Below, piece after piece: positions 44,760 through 55,559 of a stretch of 64,000 bases of DNA. The stretch comes from Neoceratodus forsteri (taxonomy: Eukaryota > Chordata > Ceratodontiformes > Ceratodontidae), in the NCBI GenBank assembly GCA_016271365.2, contig CM057453.1, positions 502,175,001 through 502,239,000 of the forward strand, in the 5' to 3' direction. The translations under genes and the position numbers were made by a program. The notes beneath the pieces are model-generated. The model ran no database searches. It was not told the origin of the DNA and saw nothing but the letters and a program-made list of their open reading frames with translations. Positions within the stretch are counted from its first letter, which is position 1; each line of letters opens with the position of its first letter.

Positions 44760-45199
44760 TGTGACCGGGTGTCAGAAGAAGAAGTTGTGACAGAAATTTA
44801 TTAAGTTACGGGTAACTAGGCCCGCACACACACACCCGCCCTGCTGTACAATTGGGAGCAAGTAGCCTGAAGCATGTTGTAGAGATGTCTGAATTACAGA
44901 ATAACAGTTACCCAGGAAGGGGTTAGGAGGTGTATAACAAGGAGGATTGCTAAGGAAGTTGCTGTGCATTGGATAGAAGGCGGGAAAAGTATAATATGTT
45001 CAAAAAACAAACATAATATTTTTGTGTGGTAGAAGACAGTGAGTGTGTATAGTTGCCCATTTAGGTATCTGTATGTAGTGTGTATTTTGTTCTATTTTTT
45101 GACCAGTTTGATTGGCTCTTAAAAGAGTAATTTTTCAACATTCTATGATATGTTCTTGAGAGATATTGTCATAGAGGTACACAATTACAGACATGCAAG
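44760..45199 (-). other. 3' region of the SGNH-bearing element
   Basis: Read on the minus strand, non-coding sequence downstream of the SGNH domain leads to AATAAA (in TAACTTAATAAATTTCTG, about 44808-44791), then a (TTC)n-like stretch. It is consistent with the transcript end of a mobile element or retrogene. Confidence 0.4.
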
Positions 45200-45757
45200 G
45201 ATGCCAATCCAAAGGTCCCCCAACAAAAAAATTTTACCTGTGCTTGAAAGATGCACACCATCTTTTAGATACAGTCAATGTTTCTGATATGTTATTTGGG
45301 GGTGACGTATGGTGTACATTTCCATAGCACGGAGGAATCCAGATATTTGTATGTTTACCTTTTGACATGACCTTTCAAGTGCAGGACAGTAATTCTCATC
45401 TTTCCAGATCATTCGCTGTGTAATGTCTGAATACAGAATTTTACAAGCAGGTAACATACCAATAAGATGCTGCAAGTCAGATTGTGCAGCTTCAATTAAA
45501 TCAATTGCACTTTTGTTCCCGAAATCATTACCTCAGAGATGGATAAGGGGTATGTCTGGTACTGGGTGCGTCTCTAGCAGGTGGTTCATGGTTGGCATGA
45601 GCTGATCCCATCTCATGCTACCCTTCCCAAACCAAGTCACCCAGCAGTGAGGTAGGTGCAAGTCATTGCCAGAATGACTAGCTCTACTGAAAACTGATGC
45701 CCTTCTCACCAGGCTTAACCCCACAATCCATACACTGACTCTGGATATTTCTGCCAT
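45200..45757 (-). pseudogene. Dead SGNH/GDSL hydrolase domain
   Basis: On the minus strand one frame runs from a start at 45757. It has the nucleophile block VWIVGLSLVRRA, a GKGSMRWDQLMP block, the Asn block GNDFGNKSA and the Asp-His block KDGVHLSSTG (about 45250-45221). All four SGNH blocks are therefore present in order. Two TGA codons (before GNDFG near 45535 and after YQKH near 45274) kill it; both fit CGA-to-TGA decay or simple substitution. SGNH domains of this form occur as accessory domains of amphibian and reptile mobile elements; which element this copy belongs to is not resolved. Confidence 0.65.
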
Positions 45758-45759
45758 GC

Positions 45760-46950
45760 TGAGTATAAACCTCTAATAACTCAGATGAGGAAATATCAGA
45801 TGTGTGTGTGTCTCTCTCTCTGAGCAGTACCAAGGCTAATCAGCAGAATGACTAGTGCTGATTTGCATGTCTAAAACAAATGCAGTGAGAAACAATCACA
45901 ACTAAGATTCTGATTTAAGATTGGCTAATACAGGCAAGAAGTAATTGCTTTGTCTGGGAAGGCTGTTTCTATTGGTGTTTTGTTTATTAAACATTCTTTT
46001 TGTTTTGGTGGGACAAAACTGGCTGCCCATTGGTCACACCAAGTAACTTGACAAGAATAAGCATTTCTATTGGATAGAGTTAGTAGTCATTTTGGTCAGT
46101 GAAGCTGGATTCCCTCTCTTCCTCAGCTAGCAGCTTGAGTGATGAGGGCAAGTACAGCTATTTATCTTACTGATAACATTTTAAATAGTTCAAGAGTTCT
46201 ATATTTTTTTCTGTTACAGTAGGTCTGTCTCAGTTGTAATTATTTACTGGTTAGTACGAGTATTCTGACAATTACACATTTATAATGTTTTTAAAACTAC
46301 TAAGTTTATAACAAGCTGTGATTGCAACTACAGAGTTAACATTTCAGGCTTGATTGTAAAGTTTTTGTTAACAGATTTACATCGTGAGCAAAACATCTAA
46401 GTGGTAGTTCATAGTGTATGTAGAATGAAGTAAAGAGGTTAAACAAAACTAAGTTCTGTGGTGGTATACTTTCAGATCACTATTAAGGGAACAGTGGATA
46501 GTAAACAGATCATACAGGACATCTGGTGTTTGTGCAATAAGACAAAAATGTTGCCAGATCTGTTTTATGCATGGAAAATATCTGCACAAAAAAACAATTA
46601 GTAGGGTGTTATCTGTTTGGTGTGATGATTATTTCCTAATACATATTTCTCCTAAGCAGTGTGGCTATGTAAGAAACAGAAACTGCCACACTGATTCTCC
46701 ATCTCAGTTTAAATAAATATTGTTGCTCTAGGAGATAGCCACATACTGTCAATATACTGCATAGATCATTCAAAAGTGTATAAAATCTGATTTTAATATA
46801 TGGTAATTGTTCTCAGCATGTTTTTTAGTTAATTATGTAATTTTTACATAGTAGATTGATTTTTACTTACTTTTCTGTGCTGGAGCGACTGCTGCTAGTT
46901 TTCCACTCTCAAAATGGTCACACGAGTGTTATTGTATGATTCTTTTGGTT
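45760..46950. other. A/T-rich unassigned stretch
   Basis: No gene, RNA or clear repeat recognised. Confidence 0.4.
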
Positions 46951-46954
46951 GAGA

Positions 46955-47865
46955 GAAGTCACATGGTGAAGTTTGCCATTTCTTCTTTCGCGAGGATGCA
47001 AAATCTTTGTTTGCAACTCGCATTGATCACGAGGATCATTTGCGAGCTTGCAAATTCTTTGATCATGAGAATAACACAAGATTTTGATTGTGGAACACGT
47101 GTAGCTTTGAAAAATACATTTTTCTTTACAGTTTTAAGCAAAGTATGTAGTTATATGTGTTTTTATTACTTATGAGACATGGATTTTACAGTGATAATGA
47201 TTTTTGAGAGTTTTCTTACATTTTATTGTGTTTTTCAATCTTTGATCGCAGGCATCCAAACTTATTGATCGTGACTCACTTTGATCGCGAACGTCGTTTG
47301 CGACATTACAAAATCTTTGATCATGAGAATAACACAATATTTTGCATGTAGAAATTGTCTACTTTAAAAAAAGAGTTTTTTTTTTATTTTTTTCATGCAG
47401 TTTGTTACTGAATGTGGTTTTATTGGCTATTACCCGTGAACTGGGCAAAAATATTGTGGTTTGCAAATTTTATTTAGTTTTTTCTTGTTTTTCTGAACTT
47501 TGATCACAAGCCTGCAATTGTTTTAGTTGTGACTCGCATTGATCACAAGGATCATTCGCGAGGTTGCAAAATCTTTGAGCATGAGAATGACACGAGATTT
47601 TGAATATAGAACTTGTTTACTTTCAGAAAAAATATATTTGGGAGAGTTTTTCATGCACTTTGTATTAAGATTTACTTTTATTTACCATGACAAGTGGATT
47701 GTGCACAAATATATGCCTTTTTACATGTGGTTTTGGATTTCCTTGTTTTTTTGATCTTTGATTATTAGCATGCAATTTTTTTAATTGTGATTCACATTCA
47801 TTGGAGGATCGTTCACGACGTAAAAAATTATTTTGATAGGGAGACTATGGCGAGACTTTCACTCT
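46955..47865. repeat. GATC-rich tandem repeat, ~258-bp period, right locus
   Basis: The phrase CATGAGAATAACAC and variants recur at 47064, 47322 and 47580, with a decayed fourth unit at about 47838, an exact 258-base spacing. Each unit carries GATCACGAGGATC-type and GCAAATTCTTTGATC-type motifs shared with the 14.86-15.6 kb repeat. It runs directly into an inverted 145-bp satellite block. Confidence 0.85.
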
Positions 47866-47934
47866 AGAAGTTTAGTTTCAGAAAAATACATTTTTTTGGG
47901 ACAGTCTTGTATATGGTGTATAGTTAACATCTGA

Positions 47935-48897
47935 TGGGCACTCAGGATGCAGTACCTGGTCTGGGGTGGTGGGGGCATTGCCTGGATGAGGCCATGCAAC
48001 TTCTCAGTGTCCTAACTAGTGTGCAGCTGGTATCAGGGAGGTATACCATTGATGTCCATGTCTTTAGTTGGGCTGTGGCTCTGTACTCAGGATCCAGCAC
48101 CTGGTCTGGGGTGGTGGGGGCATTGCCTGGCTGAGGCCATGCAACTCCTCAGTGTCCTAATGTGTGAGCAGCTGGTATCAGGGAGGTATGTTGCTGATGT
48201 CCATGGTTTTAGTTGGCCTGTGGCTCTGCACTAAGGATCCAGTACCTGCTCAGGGGAGTGAAGCATTGCCTGACTGAGTCTGTGCAACTCCTCAGTGTCC
48301 TAACTTGTGTGCATCTGGTATCAGGGAGGTAAACTGTTGATGTCCATGGCTTTAGTTGGGCTGAGGCTCTGCACTCAAGATCCAGTACCTGCTCTGGGGG
48401 AGTGGGGGCATTGCCTGGCTGAGACCGTGCAACTCCTCAGTGTCCTAACCAGTGTGCATCTGGTATCAGGGAGGTATACCATTGATGTGCATGGCTTTAG
48501 TTGAGCTGTGGCTCTGCACTCAGGATCCAGTACCTGGTCTGGAGGGGCCATTGCCTGGCTGAGGCCATGCAACTCCTGAGTGTCCTAACTTGTGTGCAGC
48601 TGGTAACAGGGAGGTATACCATTGATGTCCATGTCTTTAGTTGGGCTATGGCTCTGCACTCAGGATCCAGTACCTGGTCTGGGGCGTGTGGGTACATTGC
48701 GTGGCTGAGGCCATGCAACTCCTCAGTATCCTAATTTGTGTGCAGCTGGTATCAGGAAGGTGTACCATTGATGTCCATGGCTTTAATTGGGCTGTGGTTC
48801 TGCACTCAGGATCCAGTACCTGCTCTGGGGGGGGTGCGGGCATTGCCTGGCTGAGGTCATGCAACTCCTGAGTGTCCTAACTTGTGTGCAGCTGGTA
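47935..48897 (-). repeat. 145-bp satellite array, block 3, inverted orientation
   Basis: The same monomer as blocks 1 and 2 but on the opposite strand (CTCTGCACTCAGGATCCAGTAC on the plus strand in every unit). About 6-7 copies, ending at CTTGTGTGCAGCTGGTAT near 48897, about 100 bases before the start of Helitron-like sequence. Confidence 0.95.
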
Positions 48898-49040
48898 TGA
48901 TGATTAACAGAGTATAGATGTGTTAAGGACTTATGCTAGAGTACTTTTGTACATGTTTTCATGGTTCATTAGCACTAATAGTGTTTTTTTTCTTTTCTGT
49001 TTCTTAGGAGAGTGCTACAGAGAGCAAATTGAACACGTGA

Positions 49041-50411
49041 TTGAGTGTTTGCATCATGACCATTTCCCATAAAGTCAAGGGATACACAAGAAGTAGTAGG
49101 TGTAGCGGTGGTTCGCTGTCACACCATGTAAAGAGTAAAGATGTAAAATGTACACATAAGAAAAACAAATTTTCTTCTGTTTCATGTGTACATATCAAGA
49201 GACCTGTGCATGTGAACAAACACATGAGCTCTTCTAGTCATTTAAAAATGAATAGATTTTGTAAAGGTGCTCTGGACAAACAATGTCCAGCACTGTCAAC
49301 AGTGAGTCATGTGTCTCTGAGACAGAAAAAAAAATCTTGGACATGTGACTTCTGCTATTGTACAGCACAGTAAAGCAAATTTCTTTAGAAGACTTGTCCA
49401 TCATGCTAAAATTGATCGTCTCATCTCAGGTATCATGAGACGCAAAGGCAAGAAACTGCAAAATAAGGCTGCGTTAATGAAGTTACGATATGAGAGTAAG
49501 ACGTTTTGTTAATGTGGCTGTTGCAATTCATTCTCAGTTGTGGGCTGTGATGATGTCAGCTATTGATAAATTAAGTTCAAAGATTGAGGAGATGAGGAAC
49601 AACTCTTGTCTTTTGAACACTTGAACAGAGAAAAATGTCTCTGTGGTGTTTCAAGGAGATTGGTTGCACTCTAAGCATTCAGAAGCATTCTTCTGGGAAG
49701 AGACATACCATATACATAATATGAATATTACTTTGACAATAGATGTACATGGTAAAGTGCAGAATATTTTAGTCATCTCAGATGAGAATCTTGAGTTTGA
49801 TGATGAGACTGAAATTTCACAGGTTGAAAGCATCCAAAAAAGTCATCTACTAAGAAGTGGCCATGTGCAATGTCAGGGAAGAATTAATCATGTCAATTCA
49901 AACTTTCCTGTTGTCATTTGCTAGCACAAATAGGTCTATGCAATATAGGTTGATTGGTAATATTGACAAGTGTTAGATTCAACCTCATACAGGCCTAATG
50001 GGCCATTCTCTTGAATGCTTGGAAAGTAGCAACTGCGGCAGTGTGTTTCATTATTTTCGTACGGTAGCAGTGCATCACTCTGGCATACGCAGATTTGTAA
50101 CAAGATTATATCAGGTCAGATCTGTTGTCCGAGACTTTATGCACTTTCAATCACTGCTGGATGGTGGAGATGTAGACACACTTATGGAGTTCATCAAAGA
50201 GTTGCAAAGAAGCCATAAGTTGAAGTCAAATGCTGCTATTGACGAACATGCAAATATGCTGCACTCATCAGTGGTGCAAGAAGCTCAGCTTCTGAGAAAA
50301 TTTGGCACTGAGTTTGCTAAATTCGAAATTAGATTAGCAAGACACAAAAATTTGATGTTGTTTGTGCATCATGTGAGCGCCTCTTCTATAAAGAGCAGTG
50401 TGTCAACATAG
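49041..50411 (+). pseudogene. Helitron protein, N-terminal Cys-rich region (broken)
   Basis: Pieces in three frames: a basic Cys/His-rich start (49057-49373), a short lysine-rich piece (IDRLISGIMRRKGKKL near 49412), a piece with FFWEETYHIHNM (49690-49725) and a longer intact piece at 49998-50411 (RRFVTRLYQVRSVVRDFMHF, then coiled HANMLHSSVVQEAQLLRKFG). No domain is assigned confidently; placement upstream of the DUF6570-like part is the main evidence. Confidence 0.6.
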
Positions 50412-51512
50412 ACCTACAGAACATTATACACTGGAATGTTATGTGATGGTGTCTTCTTGCATATCTGCTTTTCAAGACAGATTTTGCTGAAGTTGAAATT
50501 GTGTCACTGTGTACTTACTGTTGTAACAAGATTAAGAGTGACACTTTACCTCCTCGCTCTGTTCTGAATAAAATGGATGTTGAAGCAACTGCTGCTGAGA
50601 TTGCAGTCTTGAACTTGTTTGAATGAATTCTAATTCAGACAATGAAGACATTTAAAACAATTATCAGGCTTAATACAGGAATGCGAGACCTACCGAAGAA
50701 AGAACTGGTACAGTCTCTGAAAGGCTCTGTTGTGTATTTGCCTTTGCAAGAAAATGTGAACACTATTTCTCAGGATAATAGTGTTGTGATTTTGGTGAAT
50801 GGTGTCCCAACTAAGGCAAAAACTATATGGCAAGAGATAGTCAATGTTGAGAAGGTGATGCATGCTTTGTGGTGCCTAAAGAAGCATAATGTTTTTTAGG
50901 CTGACATTGATATTAACACATTTGCTGGTCTTTCCACAGGGACTGCTGTAGAAGACTCTGACAAGGCAATTCTGGAGAAAGTTGACATTGCATCTGCAGG
51001 CAATGTTTATGAACAATTCCCTGTATACCCATTGCATGGGAAGGATCCAGTGGTGGATAACATTGAATTGTATCAGATGAAGCAAGTGGAGGGCAATCCT
51101 GTTAGCATATGGGAGGCTACACTTGAGGCACGTTGTTTTCGAGATCTGTTTCCACTTGGTACAGGTGGGCGGCTAGACAAGTGAGAACGTTGTGTTCCAG
51201 GAGCTGAATATAGGACCTCAAGAGTTCTATACAAGGATGGCAAATTGTGTAGAAACATTGCATACCTGTTCCATCTTCTTTGGGAAAGTGAACTTAGTGT
51301 CTTGTCTGCTAGTATTGCTCATGCATTGAGACTTGGCACAGAGTTCACTAATATGATGGCTGCACAGTTACTATACAAGTTGCAGAACAAAGATGGGACA
51401 CTGCAAGTCAGTCTTTCTTCTATTTTGTCCAGCATGCATGGTACTAAAGAATACTGGTACAGACGACACTGTGAGGTGATGTGCATGCTGAGAGAGTTTA
51501 GACCAGCAACAT
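50412..51512 (+). pseudogene. Helitron protein, DUF6570-like region
   Basis: A CxxC-containing stretch (CTYCCNKIKSDTLPPRSVLN, about 50512-50570) precedes an open region with MRDLPKKELVQSLKGSVVYL and VEKVMHALWCLKKHN (about 50848-50895). The latter matches the family pattern in which a Lys-Val-x2-Ala-Leu-x-Trp-Leu-Lys motif precedes a short acidic segment. FRDLFPLGTGG and the residues up to SIAHALR lead into the Rep. Stops at about 50625, 50897 and 51182. Confidence 0.7.
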
Positions 51513-52275
51513 GGTTTGTGGTTTGTGACACTGAGTTGTGCTGAATACTATTGGGATGATCTACTTGATCTTCTCAGATGGGTAAACTCTGATGCTGATA
51601 ACATACAGAGTATGTCTCTCAGTGAGATGTGCTCACTTGATCCAGTGTCCGTCTCACTTTACTTCCACCGTCGATTCCAGGCTCTTTTGAAGTTCATACT
51701 GTCTAAAACAAATTCTCCTCTTGGGGTTGTTGAACACTACTTCTGGAGGGTTGAGTACCAAGCTCGAGGAGCTCTACATATACACATGTTGCTGTGGAGT
51801 AAAGATGCCCCACGCATAGGGGATAGTGAGACAAGTGAAATTCTGGACTTCATTTTGAAATATGTTACATGCCAGATTCCAGACAAGTATGACAGTACAA
51901 CACTTTGGGAGTTGGTTCAGAAATTCCAACGACACTTGTGTGGAAAGTACTGTCATAGAAAAGTGAAGAACAGGGGACAGTGGTACACATGGTGCCGTTT
52001 TGGTTTTTCAAGATGAGCTTGTATGGGTGCTTGTTTGAATGATGTCTTTTCTGCTACGCAACACCACTTAAAGGCAAAATCAACAAAGCAAGTGTAAGAA
52101 CTGCCTCGCAGGGAATCAGAAGTCTATATCAATGACTATAGCCCTTCTCTTCTGTTGATGTGGCAGGCAAACATTGATGTTCAGTATGTTGCTGACAATT
52201 CAATGGCTTTGGTGAGGTATGTGACATCATACATCACTAAGCATGAGCAGACATGCCTGCAAGAAATGTGAGGAG
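51513..52275 (+). pseudogene. Helitron HUH Rep nuclease domain
   Basis: Rep nicks and joins single strands during rolling-circle transposition. WFVTLSCAEYYWDDLL opens the Helitron_like_N domain. The metal-binding HUH motif is LHIHMLLW, with His codons at 51777-51779 and 51783-51785. CRFGFSR closes the central part (about 51994-52014). The catalytic two-tyrosine motif is RYVTSYITKHE, Tyr codons at 52218-52220 and 52230-52232, the YxxxY spacing. The key residues all survive. Breaks: a 7-base tandem duplication at 51513-51526, stop at 52014-52016, stop near 52095 and TGA near 52268. Confidence 0.88.
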
Positions 52276-54245
52276 AGTTGTCAAACTGCAATAGGTCAAT
52301 CTCTTCTAGATTGTGGTCACTCGGGCTTAGGACTCTTTTACACCATGAATGTGGAGCTTATGAAGCAAGTGACCACCATACAGGGATATGTCTGTATGGG
52401 AAGTCAGAGTCCATTCATTATTTGAATGTAAACTACAAGCAGAATAGATGTTGTGTGCTTAAGAGCCATGATGAGATTGAAGATCTGGCTGCTACAAGAC
52501 CAACATCCACTAATATTCTAAAGAGCAACTTAATTGACAACTACTATCCACAGCACCACAGTGCAAGGGAAGATCTATGTCTGTATCAAGTTGCTCAATG
52601 GTATGATTATAAGTGGAGTGTTTTTTCTGACCCTGAGAAGAACATATATAAAGTTACTGGCTCCGATGGTTTGCTTGTGAAGAAGCAGAAGCCATGGCTA
52701 ATTGACCACTGTAAACTCAGCTTGAATACAATGGAAAGCAAGGAGCATTACTATTTTCCTCTACTGGTTCTCTTCAAGCCTTGGAGATCAGAAACTGAAT
52801 TGAAAGGATCATCTGAGACATATGAACAAGAGTTCATGATAAGTTATGATACCTTTAAGAGTGAGGTGTCTGACACTTACATTGAGAGACTCAAAATGGG
52901 AAAAAATCAATCGGAAAGAGCAAGGGAGGTTTTGGATGATGATAATACCCCAGTAACATCACAATATATGCTTGATGTTGAGGGTGAAGGGACACTTGGT
53001 GTCCCCCTTCCTCCTAATGCCCCAGCTGTGCTAATGCCAGAGACAGAGGGTGCAATGCAACAAAACATGCAGTTGTCAGAGGCAGCTACAAACATTGTTG
53101 ATGAACTGAATTTGCATCAGAAAGTTGTGTGTCACTCTGTGATACATGGTGTTCAACATGTTATTCAGCACAGTAGCAGAGACTGTGGTTGTGACAAACA
53201 GAACCCAGTAAGGGTGCTTGTCAGTGGTGCTGATGGGACTGGGAAAAGTTTCTTAATTGAGGCTATTAGCAGGGGTTTGCGTGAATTTACTAATTCTGAA
53301 ACTTCTGTTATTGTGGCTGCTCCTACAGGCCTGGCAGCTTATAACATAGGTGGTGTCATGCTTCATAGGTTGTTTATGTTGCCAGTTGAACATGGCAAAA
53401 ATGGTGATTGTAGAAAATTGTCCTTTTAGGTTGCCTCTGAATAGAGGTCAATGTTTGACAAGATGCAATTGCTAGTGATAATAGATGAGATCAGCATGGT
53501 TTCAAATGTTCTCCTTGCATATGTTCACCTACGCCTAAAGGAGATACTTGGTACTGATGATGACATACCATTTGGTGGCAAGAATATTCTTGTTTTTGGG
53601 GACCTTCTACAGCTCATTCCTGTGAATGGCAAGCATGTTTTCTGTACTTTTTCTGTTGAAGAGGCTAAGAAAACCATTGGATGCATAGGTGGTGTCAATC
53701 TGTGGGAGTTCTTCTCATATGTAGAACTGTTATATAACATGAGGCAGCAAGGTGACATGTCTTACAAAGCATTGCCTGATGAGGCTCAGATTGGTGTATT
53801 GTCACCTATTCATGTTGAAATGCTAAGGCAGCGCATGATCGCTAGAAATAATGCTCCTATTCAGGATGTTTGTGATGTCTTTGCACACGTGCAGAAATCT
53901 GGGGGACATGTTGCATGTCTATTTCCAAGACTTAAGCAGTGTGCAGAGTTCAATGAGATCATGATGCAGAGAGAACAGAAACCTATTGTGAGTCTTACAT
54001 CCTTAGATACTATAGATGGTGTTAGTCTAACCCACACAATGGTATCAAAAATGGTTGAGCATCTGAGAGATCTCACAAGTGATGTGTCATGTACCACTGG
54101 TTTGGAAGCTGTGTTACAACTGTGTAGGAATGCATGGGTCAGGCTTCTCAGAAACATTGATGTTGACTGTGGTCATGTGAATGGACCACGGGGTACATTC
54201 ATGAGTTCCAGTATAATGTGCAGAAGACAACTGTGGAGTTTGTGA
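52276..54245 (+). pseudogene. Helitron PIF1-family helicase domain
   Basis: A superfamily-1 5'-to-3' helicase that unwinds the displaced strand. After a linker containing YKVTGSDGLLVKKQKPWLI, Walker A is GADGTGKS (53226-53249, family usually GxxGTGKS). VAAPTGLAAYNIGG is the next helicase motif and VIIDEISMVS the Walker B (53475-53504). Then GGKNILVFGDLLQLIPV follows. Only two in-frame stops (53427-53429 and near 53447) separate the halves. A one-base shift near 54200 leads to the last helicase motifs. Confidence 0.92.
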
Positions 54246-54580
54246 TTGTTAAGTTTGACAACTGTGATACTGCTCTACCAATAGACAGAGTGATGATCAA
54301 GTTTGAGATTGTCAAAGACATATGTGTGACACGGAAACAATTTCCATTGTGTGCTGCTTATGCAGTGTCTATACACAAGTCACAAGGGCTTAGTCTGGAT
54401 AGTGCCATTGTAGATATAGGCACTGGTATATTCAAGGATGGCATATCTTATGTTGCTTTGTCTTGTGTGAGACAGTTGTCTGGACTACACATAGTGAATC
54501 TTTCAGAAAGTATGATACATGCTGATAGTAAATGCATTGTTAAGTACAACAGAGCTCCTTTGCTCCCAGTTCCCAGATAT
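54218..54580 (+). pseudogene. Helitron helicase, C-terminal motifs
   Basis: The frame continues VEFVIVKFDNCDTALPI, then AVSIHKSQGLSLDSAIVDIG (about 54367-54425), the motif V-like block, and YVALSCVRQLSGLHIV (about 54448-54496), the motif VI-type block of PIF1/RecD helicases. The reading frame passes without a stop into a Lys/Pro-rich linker and the USP-like domain. Confidence 0.9.
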
Positions 54581-54589
54581 GCATCAGCA

Positions 54590-55552
54590 ACAGATGTGCC
54601 AATGGATGCAAGATGCAAACTGAAGAGGAAGCACACTAAGACTCCACAATTGTCACAAAACCATTCTATTGGTAATCAGTCTCTATGTCAACAGATCAAC
54701 TCTCCACCTGTTAAGAAATGCATTGGGGTTCAGACACTGCCAATATTTGACAATAGCACAGGAGTAAACTGCAACGCTAATGCTACAATGCAGGCAGTTC
54801 TGCATATGCCTGAGTTTGTTGATGTTTTGAACTCAGGTCAGTCAACAGCTCTGTCTGAAGCATTGAAGAGAGTAATTAGAGCTAGTCAAGAAGAATTGCC
54901 CAGTTTGCAAAATGTGACTCCTCTACAACAAACTCTCGAAAAGTATGCAGGACAAGCGATGTTTGCTAACAATGCACAACAAAATGCCACAGAGTTCATT
55001 ATGGGAATCATAAACAGTTTGGCAGATGATGGTACTGATCTGCACCAACACTTTCGAGTTGATTATGTGTGCAAGTACACATGTTTGTCATGTGGACACA
55101 AAGAATCACAAGCAACTTATGACATGCTGTGGTTGTCTGTCTATGTTCCTGAACAGAGATCTGTGAGGTTTCGTAGGTTGTTTGCAAATGCAGAAACTGG
55201 TTGGCTGTGTTGAACATGTGGTCAGTCTTGTGTTTGCTCTTTGAGAGTTACATCTGTCTGTTCATACATTATGATTGTATTACAACGTTGTAACTCTCAA
55301 GGCATGAAAGTCACAACACTGATTTCTGACTTCATTGCTGGAAGAACTATGTTCTCAGGAAGTCAGTTTGACACACATGCTATTATTTTCCATCATGACC
55401 TATCTATTCACTCTGGACACTATGTTACATGGCTAAGGTTCAGAAAGGGATGGGTGGAGTGTAGTGATACAGTATGCACTATGAGAGAATGATTACCAAG
55501 GAATCTAAAAGATGCATACCTTATCATTCTCCGTTGCACAAATGTTGCATGA
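54590..55552 (+). pseudogene. Ubiquitin-specific protease (C19)-like domain at the Helitron C-terminus
   Basis: In the same frame as the helicase motifs, after a linker (54590-54740), comes a Cys box GVNCNANATMQAVLHMPEF with Cys codon 54770-54772; Cys, Asn at +3 and Gln at +7 keep USP spacing. The QQ box QQNATEFIMGIINSL lies at about 54977-55021, a CLSCGHKES zinc pair near 55084-55110 and the His box SGHYVTWLRFRKGWVECSD, His codon 55418-55420. It ends PRNLKDAYLIILRC, like the terminal USP strand. Two TGA stops (55213 and 55495) are the only breaks. It would remove ubiquitin or a ubiquitin-like modifier. Helitrons with OTU proteases are known; a USP at this place is less familiar to me. Confidence 0.78.
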
Positions 55553-55559
55553 AATGTGG

